A stretch of DNA of 64,000 bases from positions 1,165,397 through 1,229,396 of the forward strand of contig NZ_JAHTIK010000001.1 of assembly GCF_025655475.1 (NCBI RefSeq), written 5' to 3'. The first letter of the stretch is position 1; the number at the start of each line of letters is the position of its first letter. A program made the translations under genes and the position numbers. Of the stretch, positions 9,239 to 17,531 are shown piece by piece. The notes under the pieces were generated by a model that was given only the letters and a program-made list of their open reading frames with translations, ran no database searches and was not told the DNA's origin. This DNA is from Kitasatospora sp. DSM 101779. GTDB taxonomy: Bacteria > Actinomycetota > Actinomycetes > Streptomycetales > Streptomycetaceae.

Positions 9239-9664
9239 TCAGCCCGCCAGCGGGCGCACCCAGCGGCGCCAGTCCTCCTCGCGCCGGTAGCCCGCACCGG
9301 CCCAGGCGCCCTGGCCGAGGGCGTTGCGCTCCAGCACCATGGCGTCCGCCCGGCGGCCGCCCAGCGCGGCGAACCTCGCCTCGGCCGCCGCGATCAGCGC
9401 GCCGCCGACCCCGCGGCGGCGCAGCTCCGGCGCCACCGCCAGCCGGTAGAGGTGGCAGCGCCAGCCGTCGAAGCCGGCGATGACGGTGCCCGCGAGCACC
9501 CCGTCGAGTTCGGCGACCAGCAGGGCCTGCGGGTCCCGTTCGATCAGCCGGGCCACCCCGGCCTCGTCGTCGGTGATGCTGGCGCCCTCGGCGGCCCGGG
9601 CCCAGAAGGCGAGCAGGGCGGGGATCTCGTCGGGGCGGGCGGTACGGATCGCGATATCGGTCAT
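9239..9664 (-). CDS. GNAT-family N-acetyltransferase
   Basis: A 141-aa acetyltransferase. It has the acetyl-CoA loop in APELRRRGVGGALIAAAEARF (the RRRGVG pyrophosphate-binding motif) after the beta-4 strand CHLYRLAVAP. Near the C-terminus, LERNALGQGAWAGAGYRREEDWRRWVRPL is the usual GNAT end. The substrate is unknown. It is convergent with the XRE gene, with only 25 bp between the two ends. Confidence 0.9.
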   Translation of the reverse strand: MTDIAIRTARPDEIPALLAFWARAAEGASITDDEAGVARLIERDPQALLVAELDGVLAGTVIAGFDGWRCHLYRLAVAPELRRRGVGGALIAAAEARFAALGGRRADAMVLERNALGQGAWAGAGYRREEDWRRWVRPLAG

Positions 9665-9795
9665 GCGCCCCTGTCTAACAGCCGCGCTCCGGCCCTACGC
9701 GACATTCCACAAGGTGGGACGGCGCGGGCTGACCTCGTGTCACCGGTCCCGTAGGCTCGGGCACCCCGCCTGTGCGACACCCCGCGAGGAGCACC

Positions 9796-10518
9796 GTGCC
9801 GACCGCACCCACCACAGCCCCTTCCGCAGACCCTTCCGCAGACCCCACCACCGGCTCCGCCCCGGCCGACTCCGCCACGGCGGAGGAGTTCGTCCGCGCG
9901 CAGACCGCGCTCGGCGCGGTCCCCTTCGTGCCCGAGGTCAGGCTGCACCTGGCCGAGGAGGCGATCGGGCTGTGGGAGCGCACCGAGTCGGCGAAGGGCG
10001 AGATCGGGCTGCCGCCGCCGTTCTGGGGGTTCGCCTGGGCCGGCGGCCAGGCCGTCGCCCGGTACGTGCTCGACCATCCGGAGACCGTGGCGGGCCGGAC
10101 GGTCCTGGACCTCGCCGCCGGCTCCGGACTGGTCGGCATCGCCTGTGCCCTGCGCGGCGCCGCCGCCGTGACCGCCGCCGAGATCGACGCGTACGCGGTC
10201 GCCGCGATCGGCCTCAATGCCGCGGCGAACGGCGTGCCGATCGAGGCGCGCTGCACCGACCTGCTGCCGGGCGACGGCTCGCCCGCCGAGGTCGTGCTGG
10301 CCGGCGACGTCTTCTACGAACGGGCGATGGCCGACCGGGTGCTCCCGTTCCTTCAGCGCGCCCGGGCGCGCGGCGCCCTGGTGCTGGTCGGCGACCCGGG
10401 CCGGGCGTACCTGCCGCGCGAGCACTTCACCGAGGTCGCCTCCTACCGGGTGCCGGTGGTGGCCGATCTGGAGGACGCTCCGGAGAAGACCTCGGTGGTG
10501 TGGCGCCTCGACGGCTGA
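9796..10518 (+). CDS. Class I SAM-dependent methyltransferase (lysine N-methyltransferase-like)
   Basis: A 240-aa protein after a 30-residue Ala/Thr/Pro-rich leader. PPFWGFAWAGGQAVARYVLDH and GRTVLDLAAGSGLVGIACALRGAAAVTAAEIDAYA give the SAM-binding motif I and the acidic end of beta-2. The group resembles ETFB lysine and nicotinamide N-methyltransferase-like proteins; its substrate here is unknown. The GTG at 9796 was chosen because GAGGAG lies 7-8 bases upstream; an earlier GTG at 9772 lacks a ribosome binding site. Confidence 0.87.
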   Translation: MPTAPTTAPSADPSADPTTGSAPADSATAEEFVRAQTALGAVPFVPEVRLHLAEEAIGLWERTESAKGEIGLPPPFWGFAWAGGQAVARYVLDHPETVAGRTVLDLAAGSGLVGIACALRGAAAVTAAEIDAYAVAAIGLNAAANGVPIEARCTDLLPGDGSPAEVVLAGDVFYERAMADRVLPFLQRARARGALVLVGDPGRAYLPREHFTEVASYRVPVVADLEDAPEKTSVVWRLDG

Positions 10519-10787
10519 GCCCCACTCGGCCCGGGCCGTCCGCTCATCGGCGGCCGGCCGCGCCGGAGCGTCTCCGCCTTCGTACCGTTTCCATACCGAA
10601 TACGTGATGAGCTGCGGAAACGCTCGCGGCCCGAGGGGTGCCCGAGTACCATCCCGGCTGATGCCCCGGGGTGCGCGCGCCGTTGTGCCGTGCTGCCCCG
10701 CGGCGGACTCTCGCGGGGCAACGGAGGTCACCGCGCACTCGGCACCGCGCGCCAGAGCTGTCGCGCGAACGCGGGAAGGGCAGCGAC

Positions 10788-11945
10788 TTGGCGGATCGGC
10801 TCACCGGAGGCGACTCCTCGCTGCTGCGTCGGATCAACGCGGCGGTCACCCTGCGGGCGCTGCGCGCCGGACAGACCGTCACCCTGACGCAACTCGTCGG
10901 CGAGACCGGGCTCTCCCGGCCGACCGTCGAGGGCGTCATCGAGGGCCTGATGGAGTCCGGGCTGGTCGCCGAGGTCGAACACGGCCAGGACGGCGGCCGC
11001 CGCGGCCGGCCCGCCCGCTGGTTCCGGTTCCGCGCCGAGGCCGGGCACGCGCTCGGCATCGAGATCGGCGTGCACGACGTCCGGGTGGTGCTGGCCGACC
11101 TGAGCGGCGAGATCCTCGCCGGGCACGCCAAGCCGGTGGACGAGGCCCTCGACGCCGAGGAACGGCTCGGCGTCATGCGGACCACCGTCGCCGAGGTGCT
11201 CCGCAAGACCGGCGTCTCCCGGGACAGTCTGTGGGCGGTCGCCGTCGGCACCCCCGGCATCGTCGACGGTGAGGGCACCGTCCGGCTCAGCACCGCCATG
11301 CCCGGCTGGACCGGCCTCGACCTCGGCGCCCGGCTGCGCCGCTCGTTCCGCTGCCCGGTCGTCATCGAGAACGACGCCAACCTCGCCGCCATCGCGGAGC
11401 ACTGGAAGGGCGCCGCGGTCGGCAAGGGCGACGTGGTCTTCGTCATGGCCGGCCTCAGCCCCGGCGCCGGCTCGCTGATCAACGGGCGGCTGCACCGCGG
11501 GTACGGCGGAGCCGCCGGCGAGATCGGCGCCCTGCACCTGCTCGGTCAGGAGGCCACCCCGGAACGGCTGCTCTCCACCACCGGCAAGCCGCTCGACCCG
11601 CTGGACGAGGCCGCGGTCGCCCGGGTGCTGCGGCTGGCCCGGGAGGGCGACGAGGTCGCCAAGGACGCCATGGACCGCTTCCTGGGCCGGCTGGTGCACG
11701 ACGTGGCGGCGCTCGTCCTCGCCCTGGATCCGCAGTTGGTGGTGGTCGGCGGCTGGGCGGCCGGACTGGACGGCGTCCTGGAGCCGCTGCGCGAGCGGCT
11801 AGGCCGGTTCACCCTGCGGGCACCGGAGGTGGCGCTGGCCGCGCTCGGCACCGAGGTCGTGGCCACCGGCGCGCTGCGGGTGGCACTGGACCACGTGGAG
11901 GAGCAGCTGTTCGCAGTCGACCCGCCGGGAGCCGGCCCGCGCTGA
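10788..11945 (+). CDS. ROK-family transcriptional regulator
   Basis: About 385 aa. An N-terminal winged helix (SLLRRINAAVTLRALRAG, LTQLVGETGLSRPTVEGVIEGL) joins a ROK sugar-kinase-like domain with AVAVGTPGIVD, VIENDANLAAIAE and GGAAGEIGALHLLG. The Zn-binding Cys cluster (CxCGxxGC) usual after GEIGH is absent, as is its His, so zinc binding is unlikely. It probably represses a sugar-uptake gene set, but no such genes are adjacent. The TTG at 10788 with GGGAAGGG upstream is preferred; an upstream start at 10671 would add 39 low-complexity residues. Confidence 0.88.
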   Translation: MADRLTGGDSSLLRRINAAVTLRALRAGQTVTLTQLVGETGLSRPTVEGVIEGLMESGLVAEVEHGQDGGRRGRPARWFRFRAEAGHALGIEIGVHDVRVVLADLSGEILAGHAKPVDEALDAEERLGVMRTTVAEVLRKTGVSRDSLWAVAVGTPGIVDGEGTVRLSTAMPGWTGLDLGARLRRSFRCPVVIENDANLAAIAEHWKGAAVGKGDVVFVMAGLSPGAGSLINGRLHRGYGGAAGEIGALHLLGQEATPERLLSTTGKPLDPLDEAAVARVLRLAREGDEVAKDAMDRFLGRLVHDVAALVLALDPQLVVVGGWAAGLDGVLEPLRERLGRFTLRAPEVALAALGTEVVATGALRVALDHVEEQLFAVDPPGAGPR

Positions 11946-11970
11946 CCCGGCGTCCGGGCACACGCGGGAA

Positions 11971-12000
11971 GGCGGGCCGTCCGGGGTCGGACGGCCCGCC
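11971..12000. terminator. Perfect 12-bp stem terminator between convergent ROK and GntR genes
   Basis: The arms GGCGGGCCGTCC and GGACGGCCCGCC are perfectly complementary around a six-base loop. The hairpin sits 25 bp after the ROK stop and 20 bp beyond the minus-strand GntR stop at 12020, so it likely ends both transcripts. Confidence 0.85.
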
Positions 12001-12019
12001 ATCTGTCGTCGAACGGGTG

Positions 12020-12796
12020 TCAGGCGGAGCGGACCGCCTCGACCGGGGTGACCTCGACGGCGCCGGTCTCGCCGAAGGTGAGCTTGCAGGTGTCGGCACG
12101 GTAGGTGCAGACGGCGCGGGCGATGTGCCGGCCGGCGGACGCGTACACGGTGGTGACCACCAGCACCGGGGTGCCCGGCGGACGCTCCAGCAGGGCGGCC
12201 TGCTCGGCCTCGGCGACGCCCAGCTCGACCGTGCGGGACTCGCCGTCGACGCCGCAGCGCTCCAGCTGCCGCAGCACCGAACGGGCACGCTCGCCCTCGG
12301 CCGGCGAGCCGACCAGCTGCGGCAGCGCGGGCAGGTGCGGCACCGCGGAGTCGGGGACGTGCAGCGACTCGGTCGCCATCACCCGGCCCTGGACGAGGCG
12401 CACCCGGCGCACGGTGTGCACCGTCTCGCCCGGCAGGACGCCCAGCTCGGCGGCCAGCCGGGCCGGGGCGGGGGCGCTGGTGCAGTCGACGATCCGCCAG
12501 GACTGGTTGCGCGAGGCGCTGGGCCAGCCCTCCTCGCTGCTGCTCACCGGGACGCCGACCCGCGGGGCGGCGATCACGGTGCCGATGCCGCGGCGGCGGA
12601 CCAGCCGGCCCTCCAGCTCCAGCTGGTCGAGGGCCTGGCGCAGCGTCGCCCGGGCCACGCCGAAGCGGGCGGCGAGCTCGCGCTCGTTGGGGAGCACCTG
12701 GCCGGCGGAGAACTCCGAGTCGATGGTGCGCACCAGGACGGTGCGCAGGTGCCAGTACTTCGGCTCGGGAGCCGCCGCGAGCTGTCCTTGCGCCAC
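12020..12796 (-). CDS. GntR-family (HutC/UTRA) transcriptional regulator
   Basis: A 258-aa regulator. The winged helix (PNERELAARFGVARATLRQALDQLELEGRLVRRRGIGT, about residues 36-73) is followed by a UTRA ligand-binding domain with GETVHTVRRVRLVQGRVMATESLHVPD. The ligand is probably a small sugar or phosphosugar by family precedent; nothing nearby decides it. It is monocistronic with its own AT-rich promoter region at 12850-12915. Confidence 0.92.
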   Translation of the reverse strand: MAQGQLAAAPEPKYWHLRTVLVRTIDSEFSAGQVLPNERELAARFGVARATLRQALDQLELEGRLVRRRGIGTVIAAPRVGVPVSSSEEGWPSASRNQSWRIVDCTSAPAPARLAAELGVLPGETVHTVRRVRLVQGRVMATESLHVPDSAVPHLPALPQLVGSPAEGERARSVLRQLERCGVDGESRTVELGVAEAEQAALLERPPGTPVLVVTTVYASAGRHIARAVCTYRADTCKLTFGETGAVEVTPVEAVRSA

Positions 12797-12879
12797 CGTG
12801 TCCTCCGCCCTGAAGGTGTGGGGCCGCCCGGTCCCTCCCCGGTTTCGGCAGGTGGGGAGGGTGGGCTTTATCCGTCCTT

Positions 12880-12910
12880 CTTTATTAAAGGTCTTTGCAG
12901 TAAGCAGACC
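12880..12910. promoter_or_regulatory. AT-rich palindromes upstream of the GntR gene
   Basis: CTTTA-T-TAAAG (12880-12890) is an inverted repeat with one central base. It is followed directly by GGTCT-N11-AGACC (12890-12910 on the plus strand). Both stand out as AT-rich in GC-rich DNA and lie about 85-115 bp upstream of the GntR start. They are candidate operators for autoregulation. Confidence 0.45.
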
Positions 12911-13051
12911 CTAGGGGGTGGCGGAGGAGATGGTCAAGACCAATGACCGGGCTTGACCGGAACACCGACACTCGCCGACCGTTCGTGATCTGCGACACAG
13001 TGGGACCCGACCGCTTCGGCGGACCGCCGGGGCGGCGGGTACCCTCCCGGG

Positions 13052-13855
13052 GTGATCGTGGTTTCGACAGTCAACGTCAACGGCATCCGGGCGGCCGCCA
13101 AGAAGGGCCTCACCGAGTGGCTCGCCGGCACCAAGGCCGACGTCGTCTGCCTGCAGGAGGTCCGCGCCGAGGCCGACCAGCTGCCGGCCGAGATCAAGGA
13201 CCTGGAGGGCTGGCACGCGGTCTGGGCGCCGGCCGCCGCCAAGGGCCGGGCCGGGGTGGCGGTGCTCTCCCGCCGCGCGCCGGAGCGGACCGCGATCGGC
13301 TTCGGCTCCACCGAGTTCGACAGCTCCGGCCGGTACGCCGAGATCGATCTGCCGGGGCTCACGGTCGCCAGCCTGTACCTCCCCTCCGGCGAGGTCGGCA
13401 CCGCGCGCCAGGACGAGAAGGAACGCTTCATGGCGGAGTTCCTCGTCCACCTCGACAGCCTGAAGCGGCGGGCCGCCGAGGAGGGGCGCGAGGTGCTGGT
13501 CTGCGGCGACTGGAACATCGCCCACCGCGCCGAGGACCTCAAGAACTGGCGGGCCAACCAGAAGAACGCCGGCTTCCTCCCCGAGGAGCGCGCCTGGCTG
13601 ACCCGGCTCTTCGACGACGTCGGCTACGTGGACGTCGTGCGCGCCCTCCACCCCGACCAGGCCGGCCCCTACACCTGGTGGTCCTACCGCGGCCGCGCCT
13701 TCGACAACGACTCCGGCTGGCGGATCGACATGATTTGCACAACGGAGGGTATCGCGCGCCGCTGCACCGAGGCATACGTGGAGCGAGCGGCCTCCCACGC
13801 CGAGCGCTGGTCCGACCATGCCCCCGTCACGGCGGTCTTCGACCACAAGTTCTGA
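13052..13855 (+). CDS. xth: Exodeoxyribonuclease III (AP endonuclease, ExoA/XthA family)
   Basis: A 267-aa base-excision-repair nuclease. All family landmarks are present: TVNVNGIRAA, the metal-binding Glu in CLQEVRAE, GDWNIAHRAEDLKNW (the catalytic Asp and Asn), YTWWSYRGRAF, DMICT, and the terminal SDHAPVTAVFDHKF with the catalytic Asp-His. The GTG start at 13052 puts IVVSTVNVNG at the expected beta-strand. A short 3' fragment of a related gene occurs at 48,464-48,529. Confidence 0.95.
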   Translation: MIVVSTVNVNGIRAAAKKGLTEWLAGTKADVVCLQEVRAEADQLPAEIKDLEGWHAVWAPAAAKGRAGVAVLSRRAPERTAIGFGSTEFDSSGRYAEIDLPGLTVASLYLPSGEVGTARQDEKERFMAEFLVHLDSLKRRAAEEGREVLVCGDWNIAHRAEDLKNWRANQKNAGFLPEERAWLTRLFDDVGYVDVVRALHPDQAGPYTWWSYRGRAFDNDSGWRIDMICTTEGIARRCTEAYVERAASHAERWSDHAPVTAVFDHKF

Positions 13856-13890
13856 CCCAGTGAGCCGGCATCGCCGGGAGCCGGGAACCG

Positions 13891-14217
13891 GTGGAAGAAC
13901 CCCGCGCGGGGTCGCCACAGCAGATCAAGGCGACCACCAACCCTAACCTGTGGGGCGACCTCCTGCCCCTGAAGATCGTCTTCTCCCCCTGTCGCGCGAT
14001 CGTCGCACCTCTGGTCAACTACGTCGAGTCGCTGCACCACCAGCGCCCGGACCTCACCCTGACCGACATCCTCCCGGAGATCGTCGTACGACACCGGCGC
14101 CACCGTCTCCTGCACAGCCGACTCGCGGCTCGGCTGCGGAGGGCGCTGCGTCCCCTGCCGAAAATCTTCGTCACGACCGTCCCGTTCCACGTGCAGCACA
14201 GCGGCGGCACCGGGTGA
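13891..14217 (+). pseudogene. C-terminal remnant of an APC-family amino acid permease
   Basis: A 108-aa frame whose middle part matches the cytoplasmic C-terminal domain of the intact permease at 39,712-41,745. SPCRAIVAPLVNYVESL aligns with SPYREITKPVVQYVREY. LPEIVVRHRRHRLLHS aligns with IPEYVVGHWWEHLLHN, and KIFVTTVPFHVQ with GVMVISVPWQL. No membrane segments are present, so about 80% of the gene is missing. The conserved HWW has become HRR. It starts 36 bp after the exonuclease III gene. Confidence 0.75.
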
Positions 14218-14330
14218 CCCGATGCGTCCGGCCGCACACAGCGGCACCTCCGCTTCGTCGGGCTACCGGGACGGTTTCCTCGTCCGCCTCGGAAAGGCCT
14301 GCCCTCGGGAAGGCCGGGCGCACCGGACCG

Positions 14331-14405
14331 TGCCCCGGGCCGGCCAGGGCACGGAGGTGGACACCGGGCCCCTTGGGCGGGCCCTGGAGGCCTGACGGGT
14401 AGGCG
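14331..14405. repeat. Dispersed 75-bp repeat, copy 1
   Basis: The stretch beginning TGCCCCGGGCCGGCCAGGGC is about 92% identical (6 or so mismatches over 75 bp) to 20,832-20,907. Each copy lies a short distance upstream of a small plus-strand gene. It is not part of a convincing reading frame. Its origin is unknown. Confidence 0.75.
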
Positions 14406-14611
14406 GCCGCATGGCACCGGCGGGCTGATGTACACGGACGTTCCGACTGACGGTCGGACACCGCTGCGGCGCCTCGGTCACCCGCACGAGTGAAGGTCGG
14501 CGCAGGGCCGGACCGCCCGCGGAAGCAGGTCGGGCATCGGTGCCTAACGTGGTTCGGAAAGTCACTGTCGGTCGGCCGACCGACGTCGCCGCCAGGATCA
14601 AGAGGTACCCA

Positions 14612-15175
14612 ATGAATCGTTTCATCACTCTTGCCGCCGGTGTGGCCGCCATGACAGCCGCTGCCTCCGGATGCGGCAGTTCCGGCACCACGGCTTCCTC
14701 GACCCCGACCGCGAGCACCAGCGCCCCCACGACCGCCGCCGGCTCCGCTGCTCCCAGCCGGAGCGTCGCCACGGTGAAGACGGCGAGTTCGCCGTTCGGT
14801 CAGATCCTGGTCGACGGTTCCGGTAGGACGTTGTACCTGTTCAAGGCCGATACGGGGACGACCTCGACCTGCAACGGCTCCTGTACGCAGAATTGGCCGC
14901 CGCAGACTACGACCGGGGCACCCGACAGCAGCGGAGTGACCGCGTCCCTGGTCGGAACGACCACCCGTTCGGACAGCTCGACCCAGGTGACCTACAACGG
15001 CCACCCGTTGTACTACTTCTTCAAGGACACAAAGCCCGGAGAAACCAACGGTCAGGGCGTCAACGCCTTCGGCGCTCCGTGGTACGTGGTCAGTCCCAGC
15101 GGTGATGCGATCACCAGCCCAGCCTCCGCGTCGGCTTCCCCGTCTGCCGGCTCCACGGGCGGCGGTGGCTACTGA
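14612..15175 (+). CDS. Secreted lipoprotein with two secreted-repeat (COG4315-type) units
   Basis: A 187-aa exported protein. The signal peptide ends in a lipobox (AAASGC, Cys at about residue 22), followed by a Ser/Thr/Ala-rich linker and two related units. The first is FGQILVDGSGRTLYLFKADTG with the paired cysteines CNGSC and the segment TQNWPPQTT. The second is VTYNGHPLYYFFKDTKPGETNGQGVNAFGAPWYVV. This is the actinobacterial secreted repeat of unknown function, held on the outer face of the membrane by a lipid. AAGAGG lies upstream of the ATG at 14612. The C-terminal tail is low complexity (Ala/Ser/Gly). Confidence 0.9.
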   Translation: MNRFITLAAGVAAMTAAASGCGSSGTTASSTPTASTSAPTTAAGSAAPSRSVATVKTASSPFGQILVDGSGRTLYLFKADTGTTSTCNGSCTQNWPPQTTTGAPDSSGVTASLVGTTTRSDSSTQVTYNGHPLYYFFKDTKPGETNGQGVNAFGAPWYVVSPSGDAITSPASASASPSAGSTGGGGY

Positions 15176-15868
15176 GGCCCGCTCCTGAACCTGCGGGGCT
15201 CGAGAACTCGGCTCACGCCGCCGACCTGCACGGAGCCCGCATGAGCATCCCCGCCCTGGCGTGACCACCGGACGCTCGTTCGTATGGTCCATCCGCTCGT
15301 GCGGCGTGTGCTCGGATTCCTGGTGCTCATCGCGCCCTGGCATCTCGACCTCGAAGCGGAGGTCCTGGTGCTGAGCGCGAGAACGAGATACCGCGCCAAC
15401 AACCGGCCCGGCCGCGATACGAGCCGGCGGACGGGGCGGGCGAGGCCGGCGGCACTCTCGAACGTCTCCCACGTCATCGCCGGACGCAGGTGTTCCCGCT
15501 GACCCCGGCGGCCCTGCCGCCCCGGCATCAACGTCCGGTTGGGGAAGACGTGCGCCCACCAGCCGCGCCGCCGGGCAGGCGGCCCACCACCGCTGCGGTA
15601 CGCACCCTGGTTGTTTCGGGCGGGGTTGTTTGAGCGCCGGTCGGGCAACGGGATCAGGAGCCACGTCGCTCCGTTGGTGCAACCGATCGGAGCGACGTCG
15701 GACCAAGATCGGCGAGCTGCACGTGGGTGCGGCCGAGGACGCTGACCCGGGGTCGTTTGTCCCGGTCCCCTCCGGGCCGTTCCGCGGCTCGCCCTACCCG
15801 AGGATCCGACTCGACCTCTGTGGTCGCGCCCTACAGCAGCGGCGCATCGATCGTGGTGGTCAACGTGC
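15176..15868. other. No recognisable gene; contains an inverted repeat
   Basis: Frames on both strands are low-complexity Arg/Pro-rich and match nothing I recognise. An 11-bp inverted repeat, ACGTCGCTCCG/CGGAGCGACGT, lies at 15,663-15,698. This is probably the eroded upstream part of the decayed region that follows. Confidence 0.5.
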
Positions 15869-16760
15869 ATGCCGATCGGGCCCCCTGGCGATACGGGCAA
15901 GCCGTCCCTGCTCCGACGGCTACGGCGGGTGGTCCGCCGGTCGCCGACCGGGCGCGGCTGGGCGCGGGGCGGTGATCTGCAGCTGTCACAGCGGGCACTG
16001 GGCTTCGCGGCGCTCGGGTTCCTCACTCTGGTCCCGCTGCTGATCGTGGTCTCCGCGGCCGATCCGGACCGCGGGCGGGGGTTCGCGCAGCGGCTGCGGG
16101 ACAGGCTAGGTGTGTCGCCGGCTTCCAGACGAGGGGTCGAGCAGCTCTTCGGGCGGCCCCGGCCAGGCATTCCGAACAACGACGGCCTTCGGTCCCGCGG
16201 CCCTGGCGGTGTTCGGCCTCTCGTTCGGGGCAGCGGTGCAAAGCGGCTACGAGAAGGCCTGGAACCTGCCACCGGACCGCTGGCGGCACGTGCTGTGGCT
16301 CGCCGTTCTGATCGGCTTCCTCTTCCTGTCCGCCACCGGCACGCTCTGGCGCCGGTCCCCGGCCAATAGCCTGGTGGCGGTACTGACCGCGGTCCTGTTC
16401 GCCTGGTGGTCGCAGTGGCTGCTGCTCGGCGGGCGGGTGCGCCGGCGCGCCCTGCTTCCGGGCGCCGTGGTGACCGTGGTCGGACTGCTCGGCCTGAGAC
16501 TCGCCTCCCGGCTCGTCTTCTCGCCGCTGATCGCTTCCAACATGGTCACCTACGGCTCGTTCGGTCCGTGCTGATCATCCAGTCCTGGCTGGTCGGCGTG
16601 GGAGTCGTCGTCCTTGGCGGCGCGCTGGTCGGCAGACCGCTCGACGAGGAACTCCCGCGCGTGAGACGTGCGCTGAAACGGCGAAGGTGCGAGCCCACGC
16701 GCCGTCGTGGCGACGCCGCCCGCGCCGAGGGCGGCAGCCCGGCGGCGGCGAGTACCGCAG
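15869..16760 (+). pseudogene. YihY/UPF0761 membrane protein, broken by two frameshifts
   Basis: Three frames carry consecutive parts of one YihY-type (BrkB) membrane protein. Frame one has LSQRALGFAALGFLTLVPLLIVVSA. From about 16,170 another frame continues with AALAVFGLSFGAAVQSGYEKAWNLPPDRWRHVLWLAVLIGFLF and GSFG. After about 16,565 the first frame resumes with VLIIQSWLVGVGVVVLGGALVGRPLDEELPRVRRAL. Each part has the hydrophobic segments expected in order, so this is a once-intact gene with at least two indels. The end runs directly into an IS256-type remnant. Confidence 0.72.
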
Positions 16761-16767
16761 GCCAAGC

Positions 16768-16996
16768 TAAGGAACGTGTCAACTCCCGCAATGGATAACG
16801 CAATCGCGACCGGGGTATCCGAGTCGGCACGATCGGCCCGGCCGTCCCCGGGATCCGCTCGGGCACCTACGTCCCCAGCCGGCTTCTGGAACGGCGACGC
16901 CGGGCCGAGCAGGCACTGATCAGCACGGTCGCGACCTGCCACCTCCTCGGAGCCCCGACCAGCAGGGTCGGGAAACTCGGCGAGAGCCGCGGTCAT
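16768..16996 (+). pseudogene. IS256/mutator-type transposase remnant
   Basis: In one frame the sequence reads ERVNSRNG, a TAA stop, RNRD, then RVGTIGPAVPGIRSGTYVPS followed by LLERRRRAEQALISTVATC. This is the N-terminal core of IS256-family transposases, whose usual form is RNGYR-RDWDTRVGTI and LERRRRAEQAL. The TAA replaces the Tyr codon of RNGYR. Only about 75 codons remain. A strong hairpin follows at 17,031. Confidence 0.7.
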
Positions 16997-17030
16997 CCTG
17001 CGCGGACCGCTGCACTCGGCCGCCCCACAA

Positions 17031-17064
17031 AAGGCCGCCCCCGCATCGCTGCGGAGGCGGCCTT
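17031..17064. terminator. Strong hairpin, terminator-like
   Basis: The outer arms AAGGCCGCC/GGCGGCCTT and inner arms CCGCA/TGCGG are separated by single bases, with a TCGC loop. This form is typical of Streptomyces terminators. It lies after the transposase remnant, where no intact gene is left to end. Confidence 0.65.
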
Positions 17065-17531
17065 CCCGGCCTGCGCAAACGTCACACCGACCGGGACAAC
17101 AGGATCTGAATCCACGCCTACGTCACCCTATGATCTTCCCACCGAAAGGGCGGACACTTTTGCGATCGCGAGTCGCGGAGTCAGGAATCCTGCCTCAAGG
17201 ATCCACATATTCGCCTCCTCGCGATCGTCCTACCGGTAACTTCTCCCGGCAATTTCCAGAATACTCCGCGCCGCGAGACTTCGGGCCTCCCGTCCACATG
17301 AATTTTGTTTCAAGCACTACCGTGTCCTCGTGTTTGACCAAAAAAGCCGTCCCGAGAGATTCCTTGGGCCGCATCCCGCAACGGTGAGATCCGTCCTGGC
17401 CGAGGCGTCGCGGGTGGGCGCCCGTGTCATGCGGGGACAGGGCAAATGCCGGTGAGGCGTGCGCCGATCCGTGTCGGGGCGGGGCAGGAAGCCGGCGGAG
17501 GAACAGAGCTGGTGCAGGGGACAGAAGTGCT
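17065..17531. other. AT-richer stretch with no recognisable gene
   Basis: From about 17,130 to 17,390 the GC content drops visibly compared with both sides. An 85-aa frame at 17,130-17,387 resembles no known protein and its codons lack the usual third-position GC bias. It may be foreign or non-coding DNA. Confidence 0.5.

Noticed and set aside
9448..9754. Short plus-strand ORFs antisense to the GNAT gene
   Set aside because: Shadow frames with no ribosome binding site or family.
10217..11272. 351-aa frame overlapping the methyltransferase and ROK genes
   Set aside because: Arg/Pro-rich product in the wrong frame through two recognised genes.
15169..16272. 367-aa minus-strand protein
   Set aside because: Low-complexity product antisense to the YihY remnant, with no domain.
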